DNA of 64,000 nucleotides from positions 196,172 through 260,171 of the forward strand of contig CAVSSL010000013.1 of the NCBI GenBank assembly GCA_963730585.1, given 5' to 3'. The notes under the pieces are model-generated. The model saw nothing but the letters and a program-made list of their open reading frames with translations, made no database searches and was not told where the DNA came from. Of the stretch, positions 1 through 7,817 are shown one piece after another (positions within the stretch are counted from its first letter, which is position 1; each line of letters starts with the position of its first letter). This DNA is from Pedococcus_A sp963730585 (GTDB taxonomy: Bacteria > Actinomycetota > Actinomycetes > Actinomycetales > Dermatophilaceae). A program made the position numbers and the translations under genes.

Positions 1-295
1 CTCGTAGACGCGCGCCTGACGCCCGTCGACGTCAGCGAAGACCGACCCCTCCACGGTGCGGCGCACCTGCGGTGTGGGAACGCCTGCCGCCCAAGCCTTC
101 TCGTGAAACTCAGTGGGCCGCCGCACCTCCTCCTCGGTGCTCCGGCGCAGGGGAACCTTCACCGCCCACGCGCCCGTCGGCCGTGTCCAGCCGCCAGACC
201 AGCCCCTGCTTCCCCCGGGCCACCGGCCCGTCGGACAGTCGCGCGGCTCCTCCGAGGTCGAAGCGCCGCGCGAGCTCAGTCGCGTCCCAGGGCAC
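1..295 (-). pseudogene. APH-family phosphotransferase, 5' part, frameshifted and cut by window edge
   Basis: The first residues read PWDATELARRFDL, then a GKQGLVWRLDTADGR stretch, the usual N-lobe of aminoglycoside/choline-type (APH fold) phosphotransferases. After about codon 41 the frame must shift by one base to continue as WAVKVP, the strand with the invariant Lys, followed by about 50 more plausible residues to the window edge. One extra C near 169-172 (plus strand) explains the break. The GTG start at 295 lies 4 nt after the stop of the upstream dehydrogenase, so the two are probably co-transcribed. The substrate cannot be told. It may be a true pseudogene or a sequencing indel. Family call is fairly sure; the rest of the gene is outside the window. 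Confidence 0.6.
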
Positions 296-299
296 GGTC

Positions 300-1106
300 T
301 CAGGGTGCCGGGGGCGGCGGCATACCGCGAACGGAGAAGCCCCCGTCGCAGTCGACGACGACACCGGTGGTGGCGGCAGCATTCGCCCGCGAGGCCAGCT
401 GGACGTAGTGACCGGTGTAGTCGGCCGGGTCCGGCAGGAACCGCAGGGGCAGCAGCAGGCGCGCGAGCTCGTCCAGGTCGGGCATCGAGGCCAGGGTCCG
501 GTCGGCCTGCCCGAGCGCGCTGGGGCCGCGGATGTCGGTGCGCATGAAGCCCGGGGCGACCCCGTTGACCCGCACCGCCGGCGCGAGCTCGAAGGCCAGC
601 TGCTCCACGAGCCCGACGACAGCGTGCTTCGACGCGGTGTAGACCGCCCCGCCGACCCCGGCGTTGCGCGAGGACAGCGACGCGGTCAGCACCACGCTCC
701 CGGAGGACTCCACGAGTGCCGCCGAAGCGGCCTTCACGCCGAGCAGGTAGCCCTTGACGTTGACCGCGAACAGCTCGTCGAAGCCGCGGGCCAGGGTCTC
801 GATGGGCGTGTCGAGGACGCGGGCGCCGTAGTCGAAGAGCCCGGCGTTTCCGATGAAGGTGTCGAGGCGGCCGAAGGTCGAGATCGCCCGCGCCACAGCG
901 GTTTCGTTGTCCTCCGGCACGGTGACGTCACCCGCCACCCCGGCGACGCTGCCCTCGTGGGCCGCCTCCACGGCGGCAACCCGCTCCGGGCTCCTGTCGA
1001 AGGCCACCACCTTGGCACCCTCGGCCACGAAGCGGTCGACCAGGGCCCTGCCCAAACCCGAGCCAGCGCCGGTGACCAGCGCGACGTCGCCATCCAGCCA
1101 TCCCAT
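300..1106 (-). CDS. SDR oxidoreductase, cis-dihydrodiol dehydrogenase (HcaB/BphB) like
   Basis: A 268-residue short-chain dehydrogenase predicted to oxidise a cis-dihydrodiol or related alcohol with NAD. The Rossmann glycine motif TGAGSGLG is at residues about 12-19, followed by GNAG, a Ser-rich strand and the catalytic YTASK. The segment IGNAGLFDYG and the C-terminal VRVNGVAPGFMRTDIRG resemble the HcaB/BphB group that rearomatises arene dihydrodiols. No ring-hydroxylating dioxygenase lies nearby, so the real substrate is open. I chose the ATG at 1106 because AAGGGA lies about 10 nt upstream. A GTG at 1127 overlapping the preceding stop (GTGA) is the alternative. It follows the cyclase/TPR gene and precedes the APH-like gene on the same strand. 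Confidence 0.8.
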   Translation of the reverse strand: MGWLDGDVALVTGAGSGLGRALVDRFVAEGAKVVAFDRSPERVAAVEAAHEGSVAGVAGDVTVPEDNETAVARAISTFGRLDTFIGNAGLFDYGARVLDTPIETLARGFDELFAVNVKGYLLGVKAASAALVESSGSVVLTASLSSRNAGVGGAVYTASKHAVVGLVEQLAFELAPAVRVNGVAPGFMRTDIRGPSALGQADRTLASMPDLDELARLLLPLRFLPDPADYTGHYVQLASRANAAATTGVVVDCDGGFSVRGMPPPPAP

Positions 1107-1123
1107 CAGATCGTCCCTTCTTC

Positions 1124-4100
1124 TCACCCGGCCGCCGACACCTCGGCGTCCTCGAGCACCTGGAGTGCGTGGGTCGCCAGACGCACCGCGGCGTCGAGGC
1201 CTTGCCCCTCGGGGTCCGCCGGACCCGCTCCTGCCCGGTCGATGGGACCAGGCCCCAGACCGCCGAGGAGCGACCAGGCAGCCGACTCCTCGGCCGACTG
1301 GCGCGGCGTCGGCACTGCCCCACAGTCGGCGCGCAGCGACTGGGCACCCTTCACCAGGCTGCGCGCGACCGCGAGGTCCGTCGGCGCCACCAGCGTGGCT
1401 GCGGCCGTGAGCGACTCAGCCACCCCGAGCCGGTCGCCGATGGCGTGGCGGATCGAGAGGGCCTCGCGGTGGAGGCGGGCCGCCTCCCCCTGCCTCCCGG
1501 ACGCCGCGTCGACACAGGCGAGTCCCCAGAGGCTGTTGGCCTGGTGCCGCGGTGACGCCTCGGTCGTGGTGTGCTCCACGCCCGACCGGAACCGTCGGGC
1601 CGCCTCCTCGAGCTCGCCGGTGGACAGCGCCACGACGCCCAGGACCCATTGCGGGAAGACCGACCGCATGGCGTAGGCCAGAGCCGCCCGGTCCCGCGCT
1701 GCCTCGGCCAGGCGCTGTGCTGACGTGAGGTCCTGCTGCTCGAGGGCGGCGAACGCCTGGGAGCACAGCACTCCGGCGACCTCGACCGGGGCGGACAGTG
1801 CTTCGGCCACCTCGAGGGCGCGGTCGAGGTCGTCGCCGGCCTGCGCGAAGCCGCCCCGGCGCACGAGCACCTCGGCGCGGAGCCGGAGGGCGCTGGCCAG
1901 GGTTCGGCGGTTGCCGAGGTCCTCGGCGAGCTCGGCCGCTTCGGACGCGAGCCGCTCGCTCGTGCCGAGGTCGCCGGTGAGCAGGGCGACCCAGCCCAGC
2001 TCGCACAGCAGCAGGGGTCGGGCGGACAGGTCTCCCACCGTCGACGCCAGGTCAAGCGCCTCGCCGTAGAGGTGCTGCGCCTCGGGGTAGCGCCCGGTCC
2101 AGAGGTCGATCTCGGCCCTGGACCCCAAGAGCAGGCGGAGCAGCTGGTCGTCGTGGACGTGCTCCGCCGAGCGGATGCCGCGGTCGAGCAGCTCGCCGGC
2201 GGCGACCTGGTCGCCCCGGCTGCCCGCGGCGATCGCGAGGCTGCGCAGGATCCCGGCCGAGACCCGTTCGTCCCCCGCCCGTTCGGCGTGCTCGAGGGCC
2301 TCGCGCCAGCGGAGCTCGGCGCCGTCGAGGTCGGAGCGGCGGAAGGCGACGTAGCCCAGGCCCGACGCCGAGCGCGCCATCGTGGTCTCGTCGTGCTGCG
2401 CGTCGGCGAGCGCCTCCGCCTGCCTGAGGCAGGCTTCCGCGTCGGCCAGGTCGCCGCGCAGGATGAGGAGGCTGCCGAGGGCGGCCAGGGCCCGTCCGCG
2501 CGCGGCGTCGGTCCCGCCTTCGAGCGCCAGGGCCTCGTGCAGGTGGTGTATGCCGTCGCTCCAGTCCCCGTGGGAGGTCCAGAACGGCCCCATCGCGGCG
2601 GCGAGCCGGAGCGTGTGGTCGGCGTCCGCTGCCGCGGCACCGGTGTCGAGCGCCTGACGGACGTTGTCGAGGTCGGAGGCCAGGTCGGCCATCACCTCGC
2701 CACGTCCACTCAGGCCGATCTGGGGACCGAGCACCTCCACCTGGCGCGCGAACCAGCCGCGGTGCCGGGCCGCCAGGTCTGCCGCCTCACCGACCCTCCT
2801 CAGCTCCAGGACGGCGAGCTCGTGGACGGAGCCGAGCATGGTCCAGCGGTCGTCGTCTCCCATCGACAGCAGCGACGCGCGCATGAGCCGCCGGAGCAGG
2901 CGGGGCACGTCGGCCTCGTCCAACGGCGCTGTGCCGCAGACCTCCCGGGCCGCGTCGACGCCGCCGGCGCGGGCGAACGAGCCGAGCCGCGCGAAGAGCA
3001 GGCGCTCGTCGGCGCCGAGCAGGTCGAGGCTCCACTCCAGCGCGGCCCGCAGGGTCTGGTGCCGCTCCGGCGCCGTCCGGCGCCCGTAGGTGAGCAGCCC
3101 GAACCGGTCGGACAGCCCCGCGACCACGCCGGCGAGCGACCGGTCGGCAAGGGCCGCCGCCGCGAGCTCGACGGCCAGCGGTATGCCGTCCACCTGGCGC
3201 ACGATCGTGGCGACGTCGTGTGCGTTGGCGTCGGAGACCTCGAAGCCGGGGCGCGCGAGGGCGGCGCGCTCCTCGAAGAGTCGGACGGCGTCCGCCCGTC
3301 TGAGCTCGTCCGCCGCGTCCGTGCCCGGACCGGGCACGGGAAGCGGCTCCAGACGGCATACGACCTCGCCCTCGACGGCGAGCGGCTCACGGCTGGTGGC
3401 CACCACGACGACGTGGGGGCTGCGTCGCGTCAGCTCCTCGGTGAAGACCGCCACCGGTTCCAGCACCTGCTCGCAGTTGTCCAGCACCACCAGGGCGGAC
3501 TTGGCGGACAGGTCGTCGACGACCACGTCCTCGAGGCTGCGCCCGGCCACCTCGGCGAGGTTCAGGGCCGAGGCCACCGCGCCGGCGACGCCCCGCCGGT
3601 CCGTCGCCGAGGCCAGCTCGACCAGCCAGGCCCCGTCGTCGAACTCGTCGAGCAGGTCGAACGCCACCTGGACGGCCAGCCGGGTCTTGCCGACGCCTCC
3701 GACACCGACCACCGTGACCACGCCGGTGCGTCGGACCATGGCGGCGAGCGAGGCGCGCTCCGCGGCCCGGCCGACGAAGGCGGACCGGTGGAACGGCAGG
3801 TTGTGGTGGACGACGCCCTGCACGCGCAGGGGCGGGAACTGTGACTGCAGGGCGGGGTGGTTCACCTGGAAGAGCCGCGCCGGCTCGACGAAACCGCGCA
3901 GCTGGAACGAGCCGAGGGGTGCCAGGCCAACGTCCGCCGGGAGCCGGTGCCGCACCTGCCCCGCCGTCGCCTCGGACAGCAGGATCTGGCCGCCGTGGGC
4001 GCCGGCACAGATGCGGGCCGCCTGGTGCAGCCCGAGCGAGACGTAGTTGTCGCCCACCGGTTCGGCCTCGGCGCTGTGCAGACCGATCCGTACCCGGATG

Positions 4101-4393
4101 ACGGCTCCTGCCGGCCAGGAGTGCGACTCCAGCGCGAGCTGGGCCTCCACGCACCCGCTCAACGCCTCGGCCGCGTCGTCGAAGGCCACCACGAGCGCGT
4201 CCCCCTCGGTGGCGACCTCCACACCCCCGTGCCGCTCGAACGCCTCCGACAGGAGCCGGTGGTGCGTCTCCAGCAGGGCCACGTAGTCCTCGCCCAGCTC
4301 GCGGAACAACCGCGTGGAGCTCTCGATGTCGGTCATCACGAACGTGACGAAGCCAGCCGGGAGCCGGTGTCCGGTCCGCTGCGACTCCGCCAC
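1124..4393 (-). CDS. Class III cyclase - NTPase - TPR regulatory protein
   Basis: A 1089-residue multidomain signalling protein. Residues about 14-175 form a class III adenylate/guanylate cyclase domain (VTFVMTDIESST, then ATEGDALVVAF). Residues about 205-500 form an AfsR/MalT-like NTPase with a P-loop VGVGGVGKTRL near 230-240 and a Walker B ALVVLDN. From about 640 onward the protein is Ala/Leu/Arg-rich helical repeat of TPR type. There is no recognisable C-terminal LuxR helix-turn-helix, so it probably works through cyclic nucleotide production or protein contacts. The GTG start at 4393 has GAAGGG about 7 nt upstream and clears the divergent Rrf2 gene. Upstream extensions of the open frame overlap that gene and look non-coding. 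The signal sensed is unknown. Confidence 0.8.
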   Translation of the reverse strand: MAESQRTGHRLPAGFVTFVMTDIESSTRLFRELGEDYVALLETHHRLLSEAFERHGGVEVATEGDALVVAFDDAAEALSGCVEAQLALESHSWPAGAVIRVRIGLHSAEAEPVGDNYVSLGLHQAARICAGAHGGQILLSEATAGQVRHRLPADVGLAPLGSFQLRGFVEPARLFQVNHPALQSQFPPLRVQGVVHHNLPFHRSAFVGRAAERASLAAMVRRTGVVTVVGVGGVGKTRLAVQVAFDLLDEFDDGAWLVELASATDRRGVAGAVASALNLAEVAGRSLEDVVVDDLSAKSALVVLDNCEQVLEPVAVFTEELTRRSPHVVVVATSREPLAVEGEVVCRLEPLPVPGPGTDAADELRRADAVRLFEERAALARPGFEVSDANAHDVATIVRQVDGIPLAVELAAAALADRSLAGVVAGLSDRFGLLTYGRRTAPERHQTLRAALEWSLDLLGADERLLFARLGSFARAGGVDAAREVCGTAPLDEADVPRLLRRLMRASLLSMGDDDRWTMLGSVHELAVLELRRVGEAADLAARHRGWFARQVEVLGPQIGLSGRGEVMADLASDLDNVRQALDTGAAAADADHTLRLAAAMGPFWTSHGDWSDGIHHLHEALALEGGTDAARGRALAALGSLLILRGDLADAEACLRQAEALADAQHDETTMARSASGLGYVAFRRSDLDGAELRWREALEHAERAGDERVSAGILRSLAIAAGSRGDQVAAGELLDRGIRSAEHVHDDQLLRLLLGSRAEIDLWTGRYPEAQHLYGEALDLASTVGDLSARPLLLCELGWVALLTGDLGTSERLASEAAELAEDLGNRRTLASALRLRAEVLVRRGGFAQAGDDLDRALEVAEALSAPVEVAGVLCSQAFAALEQQDLTSAQRLAEAARDRAALAYAMRSVFPQWVLGVVALSTGELEEAARRFRSGVEHTTTEASPRHQANSLWGLACVDAASGRQGEAARLHREALSIRHAIGDRLGVAESLTAAATLVAPTDLAVARSLVKGAQSLRADCGAVPTPRQSAEESAAWSLLGGLGPGPIDRAGAGPADPEGQGLDAAVRLATHALQVLEDAEVSAAG

Positions 4394-4549
4394 CGTGCGC
4401 CCTTCGCCCACGGGCCCGTGCGCCCCCTGCACGGCGCGGTGCCGTGCGCGCGTCCCGGCTGCAGACGACGATAGTGCTGCCGCGGCGCACCCGTCAGCGT
4501 CTTGGGATCGTCGGCCGGGCCCCCGTCGACGATGCAGGAGAATGCGCCC

Positions 4550-5014
4550 GTGGACATCTCCGCGCGCACCGAGTACGCGATCCGGGCCATGCTGACGCTG
4601 GCCAGGGCGTCCTCGAGCGGTTCGGGCCCGGTCAGCGTCGATGCCCTCGCCACTGCCCAGGACCTGCCCCGCAAGTTCCTCGAGGCCATCGTCGGCGACC
4701 TGCGGCGGGCGGGGCTGGTCACGAGCACCCGGGGCGCGCGCGGGGGCTACTCGCTCACCCGCGACGCGTCCCGCATCTCGCTCGGCGACGTGTTCCGCGC
4801 CGTCGACGGGCCGCTCGCCGAGGTCCGTGGCCTGCGTCCCCACGAGACCCGCTACGAGGGGGTGGCGGAGCACCTCCCCACCGTGTGGGTGGCGGTGCGC
4901 GCCAGCCTGCGGCAGGTGCTCGACGGGACGAGCCTGGCCGAGGTGCTCAGCGGAGACCTCCCGGCCAACGTGCAGGCCCTCGCCTCAGCCCCCGACGCCT
5001 GGCAGAACAGGTGA
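4550..5014 (+). CDS. Rrf2-family transcriptional regulator without cluster cysteines
   Basis: A 154-residue winged-helix protein starting DISARTEYAIRAMLTLA, the hallmark N-terminus of Rrf2 regulators, with a recognition region LPRKFLEAIVGDLRRAGLV and wing TRGARGGYSLTR. Rrf2 proteins such as IscR, NsrR and RsrR bind an Fe-S cluster through three cysteines after the wing. This protein contains no cysteine, so it either senses something else or represses constitutively. GTG at 4550 is preferred over the ATG at 4502 because AGGAGAA sits 8 nt upstream and the family starts at this point. It is divergent from the cyclase/TPR gene, its likely regulatory partner. Confidence 0.88.
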   Translation: MDISARTEYAIRAMLTLARASSSGSGPVSVDALATAQDLPRKFLEAIVGDLRRAGLVTSTRGARGGYSLTRDASRISLGDVFRAVDGPLAEVRGLRPHETRYEGVAEHLPTVWVAVRASLRQVLDGTSLAEVLSGDLPANVQALASAPDAWQNR

Positions 5015-5108
5015 GGTGGGCGAAACACGCGTTCGAGGGGACGAAAGGCCCTGCAGCGTGCGTGGTGCCGAGGGAGCCTGAAAGTGCAGGGGGTGCAGGA
5101 GGTGGACC

Positions 5109-5375
5109 ATGACACAGAGCGACACGACGTCGGAGTACGCCCGGGCACGAGCGCGGGTGGAGAGGAAACGCAAGTTCCGCAGTGACCTGGTGGCCTACGT
5201 CGTCATCAATGCCTTCCTCATCGGCATCTGGGCGGTCTCGGGTTCCGGCTACTTCTGGCCGGGCTGGGTTCTTGCCGCATGGGGCCTCGGGCTCGTCCTG
5301 GCGGCGTGGGACGTCTACTACCGCCACGACGTGACCGAGGACGACATCCAGCGCGAGATGCGCAAGGGCAGGTGA
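5109..5375 (+). CDS. Small 2TM-domain membrane protein
   Basis: An 88-residue protein with a basic N-terminal helix (RARARVERKRKFRSDL) and two close transmembrane segments, roughly residues 27-45 and 50-66, then an acidic/basic tail. This is the layout of the 2TM domain family, often fused to or found beside sensor kinases and regulators; the molecular role is unknown. The start has GGAGGT just upstream (AGGAGGTGGACC-ATG). It lies 94 nt after the Rrf2 gene on the same strand and 39 nt before another small membrane protein, so these may be one transcription unit. Confidence 0.75.
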   Translation: MTQSDTTSEYARARARVERKRKFRSDLVAYVVINAFLIGIWAVSGSGYFWPGWVLAAWGLGLVLAAWDVYYRHDVTEDDIQREMRKGR

Positions 5376-5414
5376 CCCCGCGGTCATCGAGACCTCGTGG
5401 AGGAAGGAGGAGAG

Positions 5415-5807
5415 ATGAACCTCCAGAAGAAGGACGTCATCGCCACGGTCCTCGTTGCTGCCGCTGGTGTTCTGTACCTGTTGTGGGTCAGTGACACCTC
5501 ACCGGCGATGCTGAGTGGGGTCCGTGCGACCGGAGCCGCCATCCTGGTGCTGGGGTTCGCAGCATCGGCGACGGCGGTCGTGCCGGGGTTCACCGAGCTG
5601 ATGCAGGGCAGCAGGACCTACATGGCAGTGACGTCCCTCATCGGCCTGGGTGCGGCCGTTGCGGGCGGCCTGGTGCTGGTTGGCGGGAGCGAGGTCGGCC
5701 TTGCCGTCCTGATGGCCGCCATGCTCGTCCTGTGGCTGGTCGCCACCATCCACCACAGCCTGTTGGCCAAGGTGGGGCCGCCGGCTGCAGCCACCCGTTC
5801 GCTGTAG
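5415..5807 (+). CDS. Hypothetical four-helix membrane protein
   Basis: A 130-residue, almost wholly hydrophobic protein with about four transmembrane segments (residues about 8-25, 35-55, 65-85 and 92-112) and no cysteine or obvious catalytic motif. I do not recognise a named family. ATG 5415 was chosen over GTG 5397 because GGAGGAG lies directly upstream. It follows the 2TM protein by 39 nt. A roughly 100-nt gap with the ArsR-type palindrome separates it from the sulfur-relay operon, so it is probably not part of that unit. Confidence 0.6.
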   Translation: MNLQKKDVIATVLVAAAGVLYLLWVSDTSPAMLSGVRATGAAILVLGFAASATAVVPGFTELMQGSRTYMAVTSLIGLGAAVAGGLVLVGGSEVGLAVLMAAMLVLWLVATIHHSLLAKVGPPAAATRSL

Positions 5808-5889
5808 GCCTTCTCCAGGCTGACGCCGCAGCCCCGCGGTCCTTGGCCAGGGTCGGTCTCCACCGTGGCGCGTCCATGCCCTACGGTAT

Positions 5890-5905
5890 TCCAAAGAACT
5901 TTGGA
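5890..5905 (+). promoter_or_regulatory. Perfect AT-rich palindrome, probable ArsR-rhodanese operator
   Basis: TCCAAAG-AA-CTTTGGA is a perfect 7-bp inverted repeat with a 2-nt spacer, the only such AT-rich palindrome in this neighbourhood. It ends inside the ribosome-binding site (GGAGGA) of the ArsR-rhodanese gene, and a possible -10 (GGTATT) lies at its left edge. Position and symmetry suit autorepression by the ArsR-type dimer. Seen directly; the function is inferred. Confidence 0.6.
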
Positions 5906-5912
5906 GGATGCC

Positions 5913-6593
5913 GTGGGCGACACCCGTCACGAAACCGAACGCACTGACCTCTTCGACCAGCTCGCCGTCGTCGGCAAGGCCTTCGCCAACGCCAAGCGGC
6001 TCGAGCTGGTCGAGCTGCTGTCCCAGGGCGAGCGGACGGTGGACTCGCTGGCTCGCGAGGCGGGGCTCGGCGTCACGACTGCCTCGGCACACCTGCAGGT
6101 GCTCAAGCTCTCGAGCCTGGTGAGGACGCGCAAGGTGGGCACGCGGGTCTACTACAGCCTCGCCGGCGAGGACGTGGCCACGCTCTACGCGTCGCTGCGC
6201 GCCGTGGCGCGGCTCCACTCGGCAGACGTGGAGCGCGCCCTCAGCTCCTACCTCGGAGCCGGCGGACTCGGCGATGTCGACGAGGTCACGCGCGCCGAGC
6301 TCCTCGAGCGGATGGAGCAGGGCGACGTGGTGCTCCTCGACGTGCGGCCGGAGGAGGAGTATGCCGCCGGGCACATCCCCGGCGCGCGCTCGCTGCCGTT
6401 CGCGGACATCGAGGAGGCGATCTCCTCGCTCGACGAGGAGGCCGACATCGTCGCCTACTGCCGTGGGGCCTACTGCGTGCTCGCGCACGACGCCGTCCGG
6501 CTGCTGCGGGCCCGCGGGCGGCGGGCGCGTCGCCTCCAGGACGGCCTTCTCGAGTGGCGCCTCGAGGGGCACCCCGTCGAGGCCGGTGCCTGA
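5913..6593 (+). CDS. ArsR/SmtB-type regulator fused to a rhodanese domain
   Basis: A 226-residue fusion. Residues about 8-100 are an ArsR-like winged helix (LFDQLAVVGKAFANAKRLEL, then TASAHLQVLKLSSLV). Residues about 125-222 are a rhodanese domain (VVLLDVRPEEEYAAGHIPGA) with the active-site loop CRGAYC, so Cys183 is the probable persulfide-forming residue and Cys188 a partner. Such fusions are thought to sense sulfane sulfur or to couple sulfur transfer to repression. GTG 5913 has GGAGGA 5-6 nt upstream, within a palindrome it likely binds. The next four genes follow with overlaps or near-zero spacing and all handle thiols, so this is probably the operon's own regulator. An upstream in-frame ATG at 5865 lacks a good RBS. 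Confidence 0.87.
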   Translation: MGDTRHETERTDLFDQLAVVGKAFANAKRLELVELLSQGERTVDSLAREAGLGVTTASAHLQVLKLSSLVRTRKVGTRVYYSLAGEDVATLYASLRAVARLHSADVERALSSYLGAGGLGDVDEVTRAELLERMEQGDVVLLDVRPEEEYAAGHIPGARSLPFADIEEAISSLDEEADIVAYCRGAYCVLAHDAVRLLRARGRRARRLQDGLLEWRLEGHPVEAGA

Positions 6594-6604
6594 GCGTGCG
6601 CGTC

Positions 6605-7096
6605 ATGCGAGGGGTGCTCGAAGACCTTGCCACCCTTGGCTCCTGGACCCGGCGCCGCTGGGCCGCCGCGGCCGCCACTGCCGTGTTCTTCACGCTGGTG
6701 GTCGCCATCCCGACCGACCTGGTCGACACCCCCGTGTTCGGCCGCGAGATCCCGCCCACCTGGTGGTCCTGGCCGGCCCTGATCACGTCCGCCGTGCTGG
6801 GCGGGCTGCTCGCGGCCACCTACGTCAACCCGGCGACCCCCGACGAGCCCGTCGAGCGGCGCGGTGGCTATGCCGGTGGCCTCCTCACGTACTTCGCGGT
6901 CGGTTGCCCGGTGTGCAACAAGCTCGTGCTGCTCGCGCTGGGCAGCTCCGGCGCGGTCACGTGGTTCGAGCCCGTGCAGCCGGTGCTCCAGGTGGCCGCG
7001 ACCGCCCTGCTCGCCTATGCCCTGCTCAGGCGGCTCCGTGGCGAGCGCTTCTGTCCCGCAACCCCTTCCGAGAGGACACCCCTTGCCCAGGCCTAG
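6605..7096 (+). CDS. Membrane protein with a CPVC motif
   Basis: A protein of about 163 residues with three to four transmembrane segments. At the start of the third helix it carries VGCPVCNKLVLLALG, a CXXC in a membrane setting, and the soluble C-terminus has one more Cys (GERFCPATP). I do not know a named family. The CPXC motif and the location between an ArsR-rhodanese regulator and a DsbA-like protein suggest a thiol/disulfide or sulfane-sulfur transfer role at the membrane. The start is uncertain: ATG 6605 or GTG 6596, both within 12 nt of the preceding stop, implying translational coupling. Its end overlaps the next gene by 14 nt. Confidence 0.7.
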   Translation: MRGVLEDLATLGSWTRRRWAAAAATAVFFTLVVAIPTDLVDTPVFGREIPPTWWSWPALITSAVLGGLLAATYVNPATPDEPVERRGGYAGGLLTYFAVGCPVCNKLVLLALGSSGAVTWFEPVQPVLQVAATALLAYALLRRLRGERFCPATPSERTPLAQA

Positions 7097-7817
7097 CTCC
7101 ACGCGCAGCAGCCGTCTCGTCGTGCCCGTCGTCGTCGCGGTCTCGCTCGCCCTCATCACGGCTGCCCTGGTCATGATGCCCCGCCAGAAGGACGACGCAC
7201 GCCCCGGGGCCGGCGCCTCGTCGTCGTCGCCCACGCAGGGATCGACGCAGCCCACGGAAGCGCCCCTGGCGGCACTGGCTCGGCGGCATCCCGAGGACCC
7301 CCTGGCCATGGGCGATACCGATGCGCCGGTCGTGATGGTCTCCTACTCCGAGTTCCAGTGCCCGTTCTGCGGCAAGTTCGCCCGCGACACCGAGCCGACG
7401 CTGGTCAAGGAGTACGTCGACAAGGGCATCCTGCGCATCGAGTGGCGCGACTTCCCGTACCTCGGAGAGGAGTCGCTCACCGCGGCGAAGGCAGCGAGAG
7501 CGGCTGGGGCACAAGGCAAGTTCTGGGAGTTCCACGACGCGATGTACGAGTCGCAGCTGCCTCCGAACAGCGGGCGCCTCACGAAGGACTACGTCGCCGC
7601 GATCGCCAAGAAGATCGGCCTGGACGTCCAGCGCTTCAACAAGGACCTGAGCTCGCCCGAGCTCGCCGGCGCAGTTCAGCGCGACTTCCAGGAAGGGCAG
7701 TCCATCGGCGTCACCGGCACCCCTGCGTTCCTGGTGAACGGACAGCCGATCATCGGCGCCCAGCCCACGGCCGAGTTCCAGAAGGTGATCGAGCAGGCGG
7801 CAAAGGCCGCGTCGTGA
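7083..7817 (+). CDS. Membrane-anchored DsbA-like thioredoxin-fold protein
   Basis: A 244-residue extracytoplasmic thiol oxidoreductase. One N-terminal membrane anchor (about residues 15-35) and a Ser/Thr/Pro linker lead into a DsbA/thioredoxin-fold domain (about 80-240). It has the active site CPFC at 93-96 (SEFQCPFCGKF), EWRDFPYLGEES and the cis-Pro loop GVTGTPAFLVNGQPI. Members oxidise, reduce or isomerise disulfides outside the membrane. I chose TTG 7083 because GAGAGGA lies 7-8 nt upstream; this overlaps the previous gene. The stop overlaps the following CcdA-like gene as GTGA, so the two products probably work as a pair, with CcdA passing electrons to this protein. Confidence 0.87.
   Translation: MPRPSSTRSSRLVVPVVVAVSLALITAALVMMPRQKDDARPGAGASSSSPTQGSTQPTEAPLAALARRHPEDPLAMGDTDAPVVMVSYSEFQCPFCGKFARDTEPTLVKEYVDKGILRIEWRDFPYLGEESLTAAKAARAAGAQGKFWEFHDAMYESQLPPNSGRLTKDYVAAIAKKIGLDVQRFNKDLSSPELAGAVQRDFQEGQSIGVTGTPAFLVNGQPIIGAQPTAEFQKVIEQAAKAAS

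Noticed and set aside
4394..4873. Upstream extension of the cyclase/TPR gene to 4873
   Set aside because: Overlaps the Rrf2 coding sequence in antisense; GTG 4393 has its own RBS.
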